Origin: REBR01 sp033721915
GTDB lineage: Bacteria; Pseudomonadota; Gammaproteobacteria; Pseudomonadales; Oleiphilaceae
NCBI GenBank assembly: GCA_033721915.1
Contig: JAWWAC010000016.1
Location: 1 to 55,838, forward strand
DNA length: 55,838 nt
Direction: 5' to 3'
Under the pieces are notes generated by a model. It made no database searches. It was not told the origin of the DNA and worked only from the letters and a program-made list of their open reading frames with translations. The position numbers and the translations under genes were made by a program. Positions 32,579-41,364 of this stretch are shown here, one piece after another. Numbering within the stretch: the first letter of the stretch is position 1; every line of letters begins with the position of its first letter.

Positions 32579-33313
32579 TCACTCCTGGGAGCGGGTGATC
32601 AGGTTGCCGGCGTGGAGTCCGCACTCCTTCTTGGTGCTTTCCTCCCACCACCAGCGTCCGGCCCGCTCATGCTCGCCGGGCAGTATGGGCCGGGTGCAGG
32701 GCTGGCAGCCGATGCTGGCATAGCCCTTTTCATGGAGCGGGTTGTAGGGCACTTCCATCATGCGGATGTAGTCCCACACATCCCTGGAGGTCCAGTTGGC
32801 CAGGGGGTTGAACTTCACCAGTGTGCCGTTGGCGCCTTCGAAGGCCGTGTCCAGCTGAACCACCGGCACATCGTTGCGGGTGTCCGGGCTCTGGTCCTTG
32901 CGCTGGCCGGTAATCCAGGCGTCCAGTGTGGCCAGCTTCTTCCTCAGGGGCGCCACCTTGCGGATGCCGCAGCACTCGCCATGGCCGTCCTCGTAGAAGC
33001 TGAAGAGCCCCTTGGCATTGACCATTTCCTGCACCTGCCCGGCGTCCGGGAAGAGGATCTCCAGGTCCAGGTTGTAGTGCTGGCGCACATCCTCCACAAA
33101 ACGGTAGGTTTCCGCGTGCAGCCGGCCCGTGTCCAGGTTGAAGACCTGGAAGGGCAGGTTGAGGCTGTCCGCCAGGGCAATCAGGGCGACATCCTCGGCG
33201 CCGCTGAAGGAAATGGCAATCCTGTCGAATTCCTTCAGTGCGGTCTTGATGATCTCCCGGGGGGAGGCGTCCGCCAGTTGCTCGTTGAGGCGTTCGATGC
33301 GTTCTTTATCCAT
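32579..33313 (-). CDS. cysH: Adenylyl-sulfate (APS) reductase, thioredoxin-dependent, Fe-S type
   Basis: The 244-residue protein has the PAPS-reductase fold with SFSGAED (35-41) for nucleotide binding. The catalytic Cys lies in KECGLH (C231). The paired cysteines C114-C115 (ECCGIRKVAPL) and C203-C206 (GCQPC) ligate a 4Fe-4S cluster. That cluster marks the APS-reducing type found in Pseudomonas and plants, not the E. coli PAPS enzyme. It makes sulfite from activated sulfate for cysteine synthesis. It is convergent with cysB and divergent from thrH. Confidence 0.95.
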   Translation of the reverse strand: MDKERIERLNEQLADASPREIIKTALKEFDRIAISFSGAEDVALIALADSLNLPFQVFNLDTGRLHAETYRFVEDVRQHYNLDLEILFPDAGQVQEMVNAKGLFSFYEDGHGECCGIRKVAPLRKKLATLDAWITGQRKDQSPDTRNDVPVVQLDTAFEGANGTLVKFNPLANWTSRDVWDYIRMMEVPYNPLHEKGYASIGCQPCTRPILPGEHERAGRWWWEESTKKECGLHAGNLITRSQE

Positions 33314-33347
33314 GGGTGATGAGGATCCTTTCTGGAGTCTGATACCA

Positions 33348-33362
33348 ATAATCTAACATTAT
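33348..33362. promoter_or_regulatory. Candidate LysR-type (CysB) binding site before cysH
   Basis: ATAAT-N5-ATTAT is a 15-bp perfect dyad containing a T-N11-A core (T33349, A33361), 35 bases upstream of the cysH ATG. The position and the neighbouring cysB gene suggest CysB control. Confidence 0.45.
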
Positions 33363-33522
33363 CGCCCCCGTAGTGATAATTCCGGCGGGATTCCTTCCGC
33401 TGCCCCCTTCGGTTCCAGGGTCATCATCGGGACCCCCGGGGAGTCGGGCAGTGGATGCAATCACCGCGACCTTTGACTATTATGGGGCTCCCAACCGTTC
33501 AGCCCGACCCGAGGAGCTACCC

Positions 33523-34125
33523 GTGCAACTGGCCTGTCTTGATCTTGAAGGTGTCCTGATTCCGGAAATCTGGATCGCATTTGCGGAAAAAACCGGCATT
33601 GAGGAACTCAAAGCCACCACCAGGGACATTCCCGATTACGATGTGCTGATGCGCCAGCGCCTGCGTTTGCTGGACGAGCACGGCTACGGCCTGCCGGCCA
33701 TTCAGGAAGTGATCGCCACACTGGATCCGCTGCCCGGCGCGCCGGAGTTTCTCGACTGGCTGCGTGAGCGCTTTCAGGTGGTGATTCTCTCGGACACCTT
33801 CTATGAATTTGCCATGCCGCTGATGGCCAAGCTGGGCTACCCGGCGCTGCTGTGTCACAAGCTGGAAGTGGCGGATGACGGTCGCATTACCGACTACAAA
33901 CTGCGCCAGAGGGACCCCAAGCGCCAGGCGGTAAGGGCCTTTCAGCTGCTCAATTACCGCTGCATCGCCGCCGGTGACTCCTACAACGACACCACCATGC
34001 TCAATCAGGCGGAGGCGGGGATTCTGTTCCACGCGCCGGAGAATGTGATTGCCGAGTTTCCCCAGTTCCCGGCCGTGCACGACTTTGACAGCCTCAGGCA
34101 GGCCTTCCTGGATGCCAGCGAGTAA
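33523..34125 (+). CDS. thrH: Bifunctional phosphoserine phosphatase/homoserine phosphotransferase ThrH
   Basis: The 200-residue HAD-family protein follows Pseudomonas ThrH closely as I recall it. It begins MQLACLDLEGVLIPEIWIAF with the DxE variant of motif I (D7, E9), has motif II SDTFYEF, motif III Lys in DPKRQ and motif IV AGDSYND. The GTG start at 33523 has GAGGAG (33511-33516) six bases upstream. An open frame begins earlier but is non-conserved and crosses the promoter region. ThrH dephosphorylates phosphoserine and can transfer the phosphate to homoserine, linking serine and threonine synthesis. Confidence 0.95.
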   Translation: MQLACLDLEGVLIPEIWIAFAEKTGIEELKATTRDIPDYDVLMRQRLRLLDEHGYGLPAIQEVIATLDPLPGAPEFLDWLRERFQVVILSDTFYEFAMPLMAKLGYPALLCHKLEVADDGRITDYKLRQRDPKRQAVRAFQLLNYRCIAAGDSYNDTTMLNQAEAGILFHAPENVIAEFPQFPAVHDFDSLRQAFLDASE

Positions 34126-34158
34126 CCGAGAGCGCAACAGGGGTCAGGGGCAGACGGT

Positions 34159-35460
34159 TCAGAGCTTTTCCAGGACATCCATGAAGAGACGGATCTTGGT
34201 GAGGGATTCCTGGTACTCCTCAGCGGGCTCCGAGTCCGCCACAATGCCGCCGCCGCCCCAGCAGCGGATGACGCCGTCCAAGCACTCCAGGGTGCGTATG
34301 GCTATGGTGCTGTCAAAGCCGTTGGCCGGTGTCCAGTGGAAGAAAGAGCCGCAGTAGGCGCCCCGTGGGGCCGGTTCCAGCTCCCGGATGATTTCCATGG
34401 CACGGCGCTTGGGGGCGCCGGTGATGGACCCCCCGGGGAAGGCGCTGAGCAGCATGTCCAGTGGTGTGAATTCCTTTTTCAGACGTCCACGCACCGTGCT
34501 CACCAGATGGTGCACATTGGTGTAGCTTTCCACCGCAAAGAGGGGTTCGGCGGTGATGGAGCCGGTCTCGCAGCAGCGCCCCAGGTCGTTGCGCAGCAGG
34601 TCCACGATCATCAGGTTCTCCGCCCTGTCCTTGGGGCTTTCCGTGAGCTCGCGGATCATGGCCTGATCCTCCGCCCCGTCACGCCCGCGACGGCGCGTTC
34701 CCTTGATGGGTCGTGTCTCCACCCGGTCTTCCTGCACCCGTATAAAACGTTCCGGTGAAAGGCTCAGTATCTGTTGCCCTCCCAGGTCCATATAGGCGGA
34801 GCAGGGGTTGGGGCTGGCCTGGTAAAGGGCCAGAAAGGCCAGCAGCGGGTGGCCCCGGTAGCGGGCCTGGAAGCGCTGTGCGTAGTTGACCTGATAGACA
34901 TCACCGGCGTGGATGTAGTGGTCCACCCGCTGCAGTGCCCTGAGGTAATCACTCCGGCGGGTGTCCGCCGCAAAAGGGGCTGTCAGACGGAATGCCTCGG
35001 GGGAACTCTCCGGCCCATCCAGGCACTGCCGGACCTGTGCCAGGCGATCAGCGGGGCAGTCCGGGCTCCAGTGCAGCGTGATGCTCTGATCACTGCGGTC
35101 CAGCACCAGTACCCAGTCGTGCTCCTGCACCACCAGTGCGGGTATGGCGCAGTGGCGGGACCGGGCCGGGCCCAGTTCCTGCTCCCCATCCCCGTAGGCC
35201 ATGAAACCCAGCCGCAATGGCAGCCAGTCTCCCTGTGTTTCACGGTGTCCGGCTATATACCCGTTGATCTCACGAATAACTGCCGCCACCGGCTGGCCGT
35301 CCGGGACCTGCCAGCGCTTTACCGGCCAGGCACTGAGCAGCTGGTAGCGTGCCGGCTCGCCCCGGTGATCGGGAATATCAAACAGCACCGTGCCCTGTGT
35401 GGCCGAGAATCGCCGCACCAGATCGGGCCAGAGAATTTCCGTTATACGCTGCTGCGCCAA
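34159..35460 (-). CDS. pabB: Aminodeoxychorismate synthase component I
   Basis: The 433-residue chorismate-utilising enzyme contains PIKGTRRRG (K253, the PabB-type lysine), DLLRNDLGR, HHLVSTVRG and the C-terminal FPGGSITGAPKRRAME. Those features separate PabB from TrpE, which has Ala in place of that Lys. With a PabA glutaminase it makes 4-amino-4-deoxychorismate for p-aminobenzoate and folate. The start is a TTG (35460) preceded by AAAGGAAAGG. E. coli PabB is 453 residues, so it is full length. The cysH-thrH-pabB group matches Pseudomonas order. Confidence 0.94.
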   Translation of the reverse strand: MAQQRITEILWPDLVRRFSATQGTVLFDIPDHRGEPARYQLLSAWPVKRWQVPDGQPVAAVIREINGYIAGHRETQGDWLPLRLGFMAYGDGEQELGPARSRHCAIPALVVQEHDWVLVLDRSDQSITLHWSPDCPADRLAQVRQCLDGPESSPEAFRLTAPFAADTRRSDYLRALQRVDHYIHAGDVYQVNYAQRFQARYRGHPLLAFLALYQASPNPCSAYMDLGGQQILSLSPERFIRVQEDRVETRPIKGTRRRGRDGAEDQAMIRELTESPKDRAENLMIVDLLRNDLGRCCETGSITAEPLFAVESYTNVHHLVSTVRGRLKKEFTPLDMLLSAFPGGSITGAPKRRAMEIIRELEPAPRGAYCGSFFHWTPANGFDSTIAIRTLECLDGVIRCWGGGGIVADSEPAEEYQESLTKIRLFMDVLEKL

Positions 35461-35589
35461 GTTTGCCTTTCCTTTTGAATGGCTCTGCTGTCAGTGACGG
35501 CCGGGGAATGTGATCACCCTCACAGGGTAATGGATTTCTCACGGATTATGGGCACCAGTTACGCCATTTGCGACTCCGACTGATGCAGA

Positions 35590-35603
35590 ATGATGCGCAT
35601 CAT
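35590..35603. promoter_or_regulatory. Perfect 14-bp palindrome between pabB and an exported-protein gene
   Basis: ATGATGCGCATCAT is fully self-complementary and preceded by a partial direct copy (TGATGCA at 35581-35587). It sits 72 bases before the ATG at 35675 and 130 bases from pabB. It resembles a dimeric regulator operator. The identity of the regulator is not evident. Confidence 0.5.
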
Positions 35604-35674
35604 ACCAGCTGTGTCCAGGACAACGAACGCCTCCCGGAATGCCCGCGGAGGCCCGTGACAATCGAGGAGAGACC

Positions 35675-36343
35675 ATGAAAGTCAATGCAGTCAGCAGAGC
35701 CGCCCGGGTCAGGACTCTGGTGGTCGGGCTTTGTTTCGGGCTTTTCAGCCTCAGCATCCAGGCCCAGGAAAGCCTGGGGACGGAAAATGCCAGTGATAGG
35801 GTGTTTATGTCCCTGAGTGAAAAACAGCAGGCGACGGTCGCGGCCTATCTGGGTCGTTTGCTGGAGGAGTCCATCGGCCGCGCAGAGCAGAAAATACGCG
35901 AACAGGGTAGTTTTGTTCCTTTTGCTTATGTCGGTGACCGAAAGGGGGAAGGGCGCTTCTTCAAGCTCTCCGACGACGAAAAAATTTCGGCTGAAGTGGC
36001 CGCTCACAGCATTCAACGTGGCATCGTACAGTCGGCCCTCAAAGGGGATCTGGTCGCCAGCGTCTTTTACATGACCGCAGACGGGCCGGAGAAGCTGGGC
36101 AAGCTGCGGGGCGATCTGGAAGAGGGCCTGGAAGCGGACCAGAATCTGGAGGACCTGCGCTTTCTGATGGTGGAATTGCAGCACCTGGCCGGTCTGTCAC
36201 TGCTGCATGTGGTGCCTTACTGGCGCAATGACGGAGAGTGGGTTTTTGGTAAGCCACAGCAGCGCAAGGTGGATCCACGACTGCATCAGCTGGTGCGCAC
36301 TACTATCCGTGAGTATCAACAGCAACAGGGTCAGAGTCAATAA
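35675..36343 (+). CDS. Exported protein of unknown function
   Basis: The 222-residue protein has a Sec signal peptide (about 1-30, cleavage near IQAQE). The mature part is soluble and mixed helical, rich in Glu, Gln and Leu, with no cysteine after the signal. I chose the ATG with GAGGAGA five bases upstream (35664-35670) over an earlier in-frame ATG. No family is recognised. It is preceded by a perfect 14-bp palindrome and followed by a convergent exported-protein gene. It is probably periplasmic. Confidence 0.75.
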   Translation: MKVNAVSRAARVRTLVVGLCFGLFSLSIQAQESLGTENASDRVFMSLSEKQQATVAAYLGRLLEESIGRAEQKIREQGSFVPFAYVGDRKGEGRFFKLSDDEKISAEVAAHSIQRGIVQSALKGDLVASVFYMTADGPEKLGKLRGDLEEGLEADQNLEDLRFLMVELQHLAGLSLLHVVPYWRNDGEWVFGKPQQRKVDPRLHQLVRTTIREYQQQQGQSQ

Positions 36344-36369
36344 CTGGCTGTGCAGCCGGGGGGCAAAAG

Positions 36370-37044
36370 TCAGTCCGGTACGTCAATGGACAGGTCAAAG
36401 CCACCGCCTGGGCGGGGTATCAGGGTCACGGGCCCCTCATGGATGCCGTGGGGCAGGTTGATCTGGCTGACACCGGCGGGCTGGCCGATGCCGAACTGCA
36501 GGGTCTGACCATCAAAGGCCAGCTCCAGCTGGTCGTTCAGAAGCCTCTTGTGGAAGGGGGCCTCGGGCACTTCCACCGAACGGCCGCCAAACACCGGCTG
36601 TGGCGGTATCTGTGTCATCAGCATGGGGGGCTCACCCCGCAAACGCCCCTCAGCAAAGCGTTGCTGCTGCCGGTGAAGCTCCTGTTCCGCCATGGAGCGG
36701 GCCTGCTGAAGACTTTCAAGGCGTCTGTTGCGCAAACCGCTTTCCACCGTCAGTGACTCTGCCTCCCGCGCCAGTGCCTCTCCGGGGCGTATCAGCGCCT
36801 CCAGCACGGCACGGCGGTCTGGCCCACCTGTCGCCTCAGCCCGTGATTCGGTGTCCTCCACCAGGGTGATGTCACGCTTGTCCCTTTGCACGGGCTGCCG
36901 GGGGGCGACAATTATGGCGGAATCCTGGATGTAGGTTTCCAGCATTTCATCCTGTGACAGGGACTGCACCTCGCCCTGGGCCAGCCCCGCCAGGCAGCCC
37001 AGGGTCATGCCCGCGGCCAGTGGGAACAGGGAGTGCTTTGCCAT
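36370..37044 (-). CDS. Exported protein of unknown function with coiled-coil segment
   Basis: The 224-residue protein has a signal peptide (about 1-24, cleavage near AQG-EV). A charged helical middle follows (about 80-130, LESLQQARSMAEQELHRQQQ, likely coiled coil). The C-terminal region, about 100 residues, looks beta-rich (LNDQLELAFDGQTLQFGI, PGGGFDLSIDVPD). CGGAG precedes the ATG. I do not recognise a family. It converges with the preceding exported protein gene and diverges from the DUF58-tgpA operon. Confidence 0.75.
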   Translation of the reverse strand: MAKHSLFPLAAGMTLGCLAGLAQGEVQSLSQDEMLETYIQDSAIIVAPRQPVQRDKRDITLVEDTESRAEATGGPDRRAVLEALIRPGEALAREAESLTVESGLRNRRLESLQQARSMAEQELHRQQQRFAEGRLRGEPPMLMTQIPPQPVFGGRSVEVPEAPFHKRLLNDQLELAFDGQTLQFGIGQPAGVSQINLPHGIHEGPVTLIPRPGGGFDLSIDVPD

Positions 37045-37198
37045 GGTGGTGTCTCCGCAAAGGGTGAACGGGCGTGGGCCGGAAGGCCCGGTTTACGGGG
37101 TCTGTTGTCGTGGAGGGTTCCGAATCCCGCTTTCTCCCGTAGTATTCAGTGGAGCAGGGTGTGGATTCAACCGGACTGATCACAGTTTCCGTGGTTTT

Positions 37199-37226
37199 TT
37201 GCGACCGGGTGAGTCCGCCCTGTAAC
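37199..37226 (+). promoter_or_regulatory. Putative promoter of the DUF58-tgpA operon
   Basis: TTGCGA (37199-37204) and TGTAAC (37221-37226) are 16 bases apart. A start near 37233 gives a leader of about 27 bases to the GTG at 37260 and argues against an upstream start at 37149. Confidence 0.4.
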
Positions 37227-37259
37227 ATCGTCTCAGGCCGTTCAGGGGATTATCACGCA

Positions 37260-38264
37260 GTGTCATTTTTTTCGCGCTCATCATCACAGCCCACGGGGCT
37301 TTCCCCCCGTTACTGGGTCCGGCGCTGGGTCCATCAGCGCATCCCTCCCAGCGACGAGGTCACACTGAATCGCCGCACCATCTTTGTGCTGCCCACCCGC
37401 GAGGGGATGATGTTTGCCGGCCTGCTGGTGATCTGTCTGCTGACGGGCATCAATTACCAGAACAGCCTGATTTACCTGTTCACCTTCATCATGGGCACGG
37501 TGTTTTTCGGCACCATCCTCCAGACCTTCCAGAACCTCTCCAACCTGCGGGTCACGGTGGTGGCCATGGGTGAGGCGCAGGCCGGTCAGCCACTGCCACT
37601 GACACTGCGGCTGGTGGCCCTGGATGGCACCGAGAGACCCTCAGTGACACTGTCCATGCCCGACCACGAGCCGGTGACGGTGTCGGTGAATGGCCATCAG
37701 GAGGACCCCGTGACACTGGTGGTGTCCACCAGCCGTCGTGGCCCGGTGGCTTCCCCAAGGGTGCGTATTGCCAGTGACTTTCCGTTTGGTCTGATTCGCA
37801 CCTGGTCGTTTCTTCGTCCGCGGCGTCTGGGGGTGGCCACGCCAAGGCCGGTGCCGGCCCCGGAGCCCGCCAGCAGCGCCAGCAGCGACTCCGACGAGCC
37901 ACAGGGCCTGAGTTATGTGCAGGGTGCCGACGAGACCACACTGCGTGGTTACCGTGAGGGAGACTCACTGCAGCGGGTGCAGTGGAAACGCTTTGCCCGC
38001 ACCGGACAGATGGTGGTGGCGGACTGGGAGGAGCCCAGCGGTGACCCCAGCCGGGTCTCATGGCACGACTACCCCGGTGTGGATACGGAACTGCGACTGA
38101 GCTACATGGCCGACCGGGTCGAGACACTCAGCCGCCAGCAGCTGCCGTTTGCACTGACGCTGCCGGACACGGAGTTGACGGCGGACAGTGGCCCTGAGCA
38201 CCGTCGTGAGTGTCTGCGTCAGCTCGGACTTTTCGGTTTTACAGGACATAATCACCATGACTGA
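37260..38264 (+). CDS. DUF58 domain-containing membrane-associated protein
   Basis: The 334-residue protein begins at a GTG (37260) with AGGGGA nine bases upstream. Two TM helices lie near residues 50-90 (MMFAGLLVICLLTGINY and LIYLFTFIMGTVFFGTIL). The DUF58 domain follows, with the motif LRGYREGDSLQRVQWKRFA. DUF58 proteins are usually encoded between a MoxR ATPase and a TgpA transglutaminase. Here the MoxR gene is missing from the locus, and tgpA follows with an 8-bp overlap. The function is probably in cell-envelope maintenance, by analogy with Pseudomonas TgpA operons. Confidence 0.88.
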   Translation: MSFFSRSSSQPTGLSPRYWVRRWVHQRIPPSDEVTLNRRTIFVLPTREGMMFAGLLVICLLTGINYQNSLIYLFTFIMGTVFFGTILQTFQNLSNLRVTVVAMGEAQAGQPLPLTLRLVALDGTERPSVTLSMPDHEPVTVSVNGHQEDPVTLVVSTSRRGPVASPRVRIASDFPFGLIRTWSFLRPRRLGVATPRPVPAPEPASSASSDSDEPQGLSYVQGADETTLRGYREGDSLQRVQWKRFARTGQMVVADWEEPSGDPSRVSWHDYPGVDTELRLSYMADRVETLSRQQLPFALTLPDTELTADSGPEHRRECLRQLGLFGFTGHNHHD

Positions 38265-40299
38265 AGAACCCGGCTGGTACTTCTCACCCCGCGCACTGGA
38301 CTGTCTGCTGGCCGGTTTCATGCTGGTGATGCTGTCCCAGTTCAGCCGGTTGCCACTGTGGCTGAGCCTGCTGGCGGTGTCCGGGGCCCTGTTGGGGTGG
38401 TGGATCCGCCGGCGCGGACTCAGGCCCCTGTCGGGCCGCCTGCTTCTGGGGCTGACCCTGGTGTCCGTGGCGGCTTTCTGGATGGCTTACCGGGGGCAGT
38501 ACACCGTGGACACGGCGGCCTCGTTCTTTGTGCTGACTGTGGCCCTCAAGTGGCTGGAACTGCGCCACAGGCGGGATCTGTTCGTGCTGTTCTTCATTCT
38601 CTGCTACCTGGTGACGGTGACACTGCTGTTCCGGGACTCCATTCTCTGGAGCCTGATACTGCTGGTGGTGATCTTTCTGCTGTTCAACGCACTGCAGCTG
38701 GCCAGCGCCGGGCGTTTTCACCGGATCAGTGGTGAGACCTGGCGTCGTTGTGGTCTTTTGTTTCTCAGGGCGTTGCCGGTGGTGGCCATCCTTTTTGTGT
38801 TTTTCCCCCGTGTCGGGCCACTCTGGTCGGTGCCGCTGGTGTCCAACCAGCCCACCACCGGCCTGTCCGAGGAGATGAGGCCCGGTGAGATCACCAGTCT
38901 GGCTCAAAGCAGTGCCAGGGCCTTCCGTGCGGAATTCGGCGGCCCCATGCCCTTGCCGTCACAGCGCTACTGGCGGGCACTGATCCTGGACCGTTTCGAT
39001 GGCCAGGGCTGGTCCCGCAGTGACTCTGGCGGCCCGGAAAAGAGAGCCAGCCGTGTCCATCGTGGTGCGCCATCGGACGCCCTGAAGGCGTCGGAATACG
39101 AAGTCCTGATGGAACCCAGCTACCGGCGCTGGGGCTACGCCCTGTACCAGTCCGAGCCGGTTTCCGCCAATATCACCCAGGATGCCAGGGGCCTGGTGCG
39201 CTTTGAGCGCTCCGTGGATACCAGCGTGCGCTACCGCATGGAGCGCACCGGTGAGTCTGTCCGTTCGCAGATCAGTCGCCCGGACAGGGTCCGCTACACC
39301 CGGCTGCCACCAGAGAGCAGCCCTCGCACACGGGCCTGGGTGGCGGAGCAGAAGGCCCTGTCGGAGAGCCAGGACGATCTGGTGAACCGTTTCATGGACC
39401 ATTTCAACCAGCAGCCCTACCACTACACACTGCGCCCCGCCGCACTGGGTGACGAACCGGTGGACGAACTGCTGTTCGACACACTGGAAGGCTTCTGCGA
39501 GCACTATGCCAGCGCACTGGCGGTGATGCTCAGGACGGCGGATATTCCCGCCCGGATCGTGACCGGCTATCTCGGTGGTGAATCGGGACTGAACAACGGT
39601 TACCTGATCATTCGCCAGTACGACGCCCACGCCTGGGTGGAAGCCTGGCTGGATGATTACGGCTGGGTGCGCCTGGACCCCACCGCGATGATCGCACCGG
39701 AGCGCATCGAGCGGGGGCTGCGGGCCTCCATGGGCGGTGAGAGCGCCTTTATGTCCAGCAACTGGGGCGCTGCGGAGCGCTACCAGGACATGGCACTGGT
39801 CAACTGGCTGAGGCTGCGGGCGGACGCCATGAACTACTACTGGCAGCGCTGGGTGGTGGGCTACGAGGGGCAGACACAGCTGTCGCTGTTCTCCCGCCTG
39901 TCGGGGCAGATCGGTCTGCGTGAACTGGGCTTGATCACGGCCGGGCTGGTGGCGGCGCTGATGGCCGCCGGTGGGCTTTATGCCCTGTGGCGACAGCGTA
40001 GACAGCGTCTCAGCGACCCCTATCGGCGTCTGTATCAGCGCTGGCTCCGCTGGTTGCGCCGGCAGGGCATTGATACCGGCCCCGGCGACCCTCCGGGGGT
40101 GCAGGCGGAGAAGGCGGCCGCGGCACTGCCGGGGCAGGCGGCGCAGCTGCGGGGATTTGGCCGCGCGCTCAATCAGGTTTACTATCGCCCCGGCCAGCCG
40201 TCACCAACGCCCTCGTTACTGCGGCGTCAGTTACGGCGTATCATGGGCCGGCAATCTCCAAGGGCCCAGGGCTCATCACACCGATCAGGACAGGGATAA
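38257..40299 (+). CDS. tgpA: Membrane transglutaminase TgpA family (DUF3488/DUF4129)
   Basis: The 680-residue protein has an N-terminal block of about six TM helices (about 15-190), a periplasmic transglutaminase domain and a last TM helix (about 555-580), then a cytoplasmic DUF4129 tail. The catalytic triad is visible: C414 in EGFCEHYASAL, H458 in YDAHAWVE and D474 in VRLDPTA. Pseudomonas TgpA is essential or growth-important and acts on an unknown periplasmic substrate. I chose MTEEPGW at 38257, overlapping the DUF58 gene by 8 bases. holB follows by 4 bases, so one transcript probably spans them. Confidence 0.92.
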   Translation: MTEEPGWYFSPRALDCLLAGFMLVMLSQFSRLPLWLSLLAVSGALLGWWIRRRGLRPLSGRLLLGLTLVSVAAFWMAYRGQYTVDTAASFFVLTVALKWLELRHRRDLFVLFFILCYLVTVTLLFRDSILWSLILLVVIFLLFNALQLASAGRFHRISGETWRRCGLLFLRALPVVAILFVFFPRVGPLWSVPLVSNQPTTGLSEEMRPGEITSLAQSSARAFRAEFGGPMPLPSQRYWRALILDRFDGQGWSRSDSGGPEKRASRVHRGAPSDALKASEYEVLMEPSYRRWGYALYQSEPVSANITQDARGLVRFERSVDTSVRYRMERTGESVRSQISRPDRVRYTRLPPESSPRTRAWVAEQKALSESQDDLVNRFMDHFNQQPYHYTLRPAALGDEPVDELLFDTLEGFCEHYASALAVMLRTADIPARIVTGYLGGESGLNNGYLIIRQYDAHAWVEAWLDDYGWVRLDPTAMIAPERIERGLRASMGGESAFMSSNWGAAERYQDMALVNWLRLRADAMNYYWQRWVVGYEGQTQLSLFSRLSGQIGLRELGLITAGLVAALMAAGGLYALWRQRRQRLSDPYRRLYQRWLRWLRRQGIDTGPGDPPGVQAEKAAAALPGQAAQLRGFGRALNQVYYRPGQPSPTPSLLRRQLRRIMGRQSPRAQGSSHRSGQG

Positions 40300-40303
40300 C
40301 CCC

Positions 40304-41353
40304 ATGGCACAGGAGCAGACAGCCCCATTACGCCAGGCGCCCATGGCCCCGTTGCCCTGGCAGCAGACCCTGTGGCGTCAGATGCAGCGTCGCCTCGATT
40401 CGGGGCGTTTCCCCCATGCCAGCCTTCTGACCGGACAGCAGGGGCTGGGCAAGGCCCACCTGGCCGGGGCCTTTGCGGCACGGATGCTGTGTCAGTCCCC
40501 CCGTGAGGAAGCGGCACTGAGCCTGCCCTGTGGCCAGTGCAAGCACTGTGCACTGATCACCGGTGAAGGGCATCCGGATCTGCGTGAGATCCGCCCTGAA
40601 AACGCCCGTGTCATAAAGGTGGACCAGATACGGGATCTGATCCGCTTTGCCCAGCAGAGCCCCCAGGTGGCCCGGCGCAAGCTGGTGATCCTGGACAGCG
40701 CCGAACTGCTCAACACCAGCGCCGCCAACGCCCTGCTCAAGACACTGGAAGAGCCGGTGGCGGATACCTTTCTGCTGCTGCTCCACCAGGGCGGCAGGCC
40801 GCTGCTGCCCACCATCCGCTCTCGCTGCCAGCAGCTGCGGGTGGCGCTGCCACAGCCCGCTCAGGCCCTCGACTGGCTGGCCGGCCACAGCCAGCACGAC
40901 GCCGACAGCCATGGTGCGGCACTGGACTGGGCCGGCGGCGCCCCGCTGGCGGCACTGGAGCTGCTGGAGCAGGACCGACTGGGTCAGCGCCAGCTGTGCC
41001 TGGATGCGCTGCAGGGGTATCTCAAGCGTGAGCTGGACCTGAATACCGCCGTGCGTCCCTTCCAGAAGCTGCCCATGGAGGAGGCGCTGGATCTGCTGCT
41101 GCTGTGGGCCCACGACCTGGTGCGGGCCCGTGTGTCCACAGGGCAGGTGCGGGATGCCAGCGCCGCCACCATGCTGGGCTATCTGGCCGGAAAGCAGCCG
41201 CCCGAGGTGCTGCACCGGGTCTATGAGCGCACCCTGGAGGCACGTCGCGGTCTGGTGTACAACCTGAACCCGGAGCTGGAACTGATGGCACTGCTGAACC
41301 AGTGGCAGGATCTGATGCGACGCGACGGTGGTAAAAGCCGCTTGACCGGCTAA
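40304..41353 (+). CDS. holB: DNA polymerase III subunit delta prime
   Basis: The 349-residue clamp-loader subunit has a degenerate P-loop (TGQQGLGKAHLAG, about 43-55), a four-Cys zinc module (Cys in MLCQ, then CGQCKHC about 75-81), the segment VDQIRDLIRF and NALLKTLEEPVADTFLLL. It lacks some ATPase residues, as usual for delta prime. MAQEQTAP at 40304 is the natural start. The frame is open within tgpA but overlaps its coding sequence. In many relatives tmk lies just upstream of holB. Here tgpA does. pilZ follows. Confidence 0.95.
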   Translation: MAQEQTAPLRQAPMAPLPWQQTLWRQMQRRLDSGRFPHASLLTGQQGLGKAHLAGAFAARMLCQSPREEAALSLPCGQCKHCALITGEGHPDLREIRPENARVIKVDQIRDLIRFAQQSPQVARRKLVILDSAELLNTSAANALLKTLEEPVADTFLLLLHQGGRPLLPTIRSRCQQLRVALPQPAQALDWLAGHSQHDADSHGAALDWAGGAPLAALELLEQDRLGQRQLCLDALQGYLKRELDLNTAVRPFQKLPMEEALDLLLLWAHDLVRARVSTGQVRDASAATMLGYLAGKQPPEVLHRVYERTLEARRGLVYNLNPELELMALLNQWQDLMRRDGGKSRLTG

Positions 41354-41364
41354 AATGACCACAG

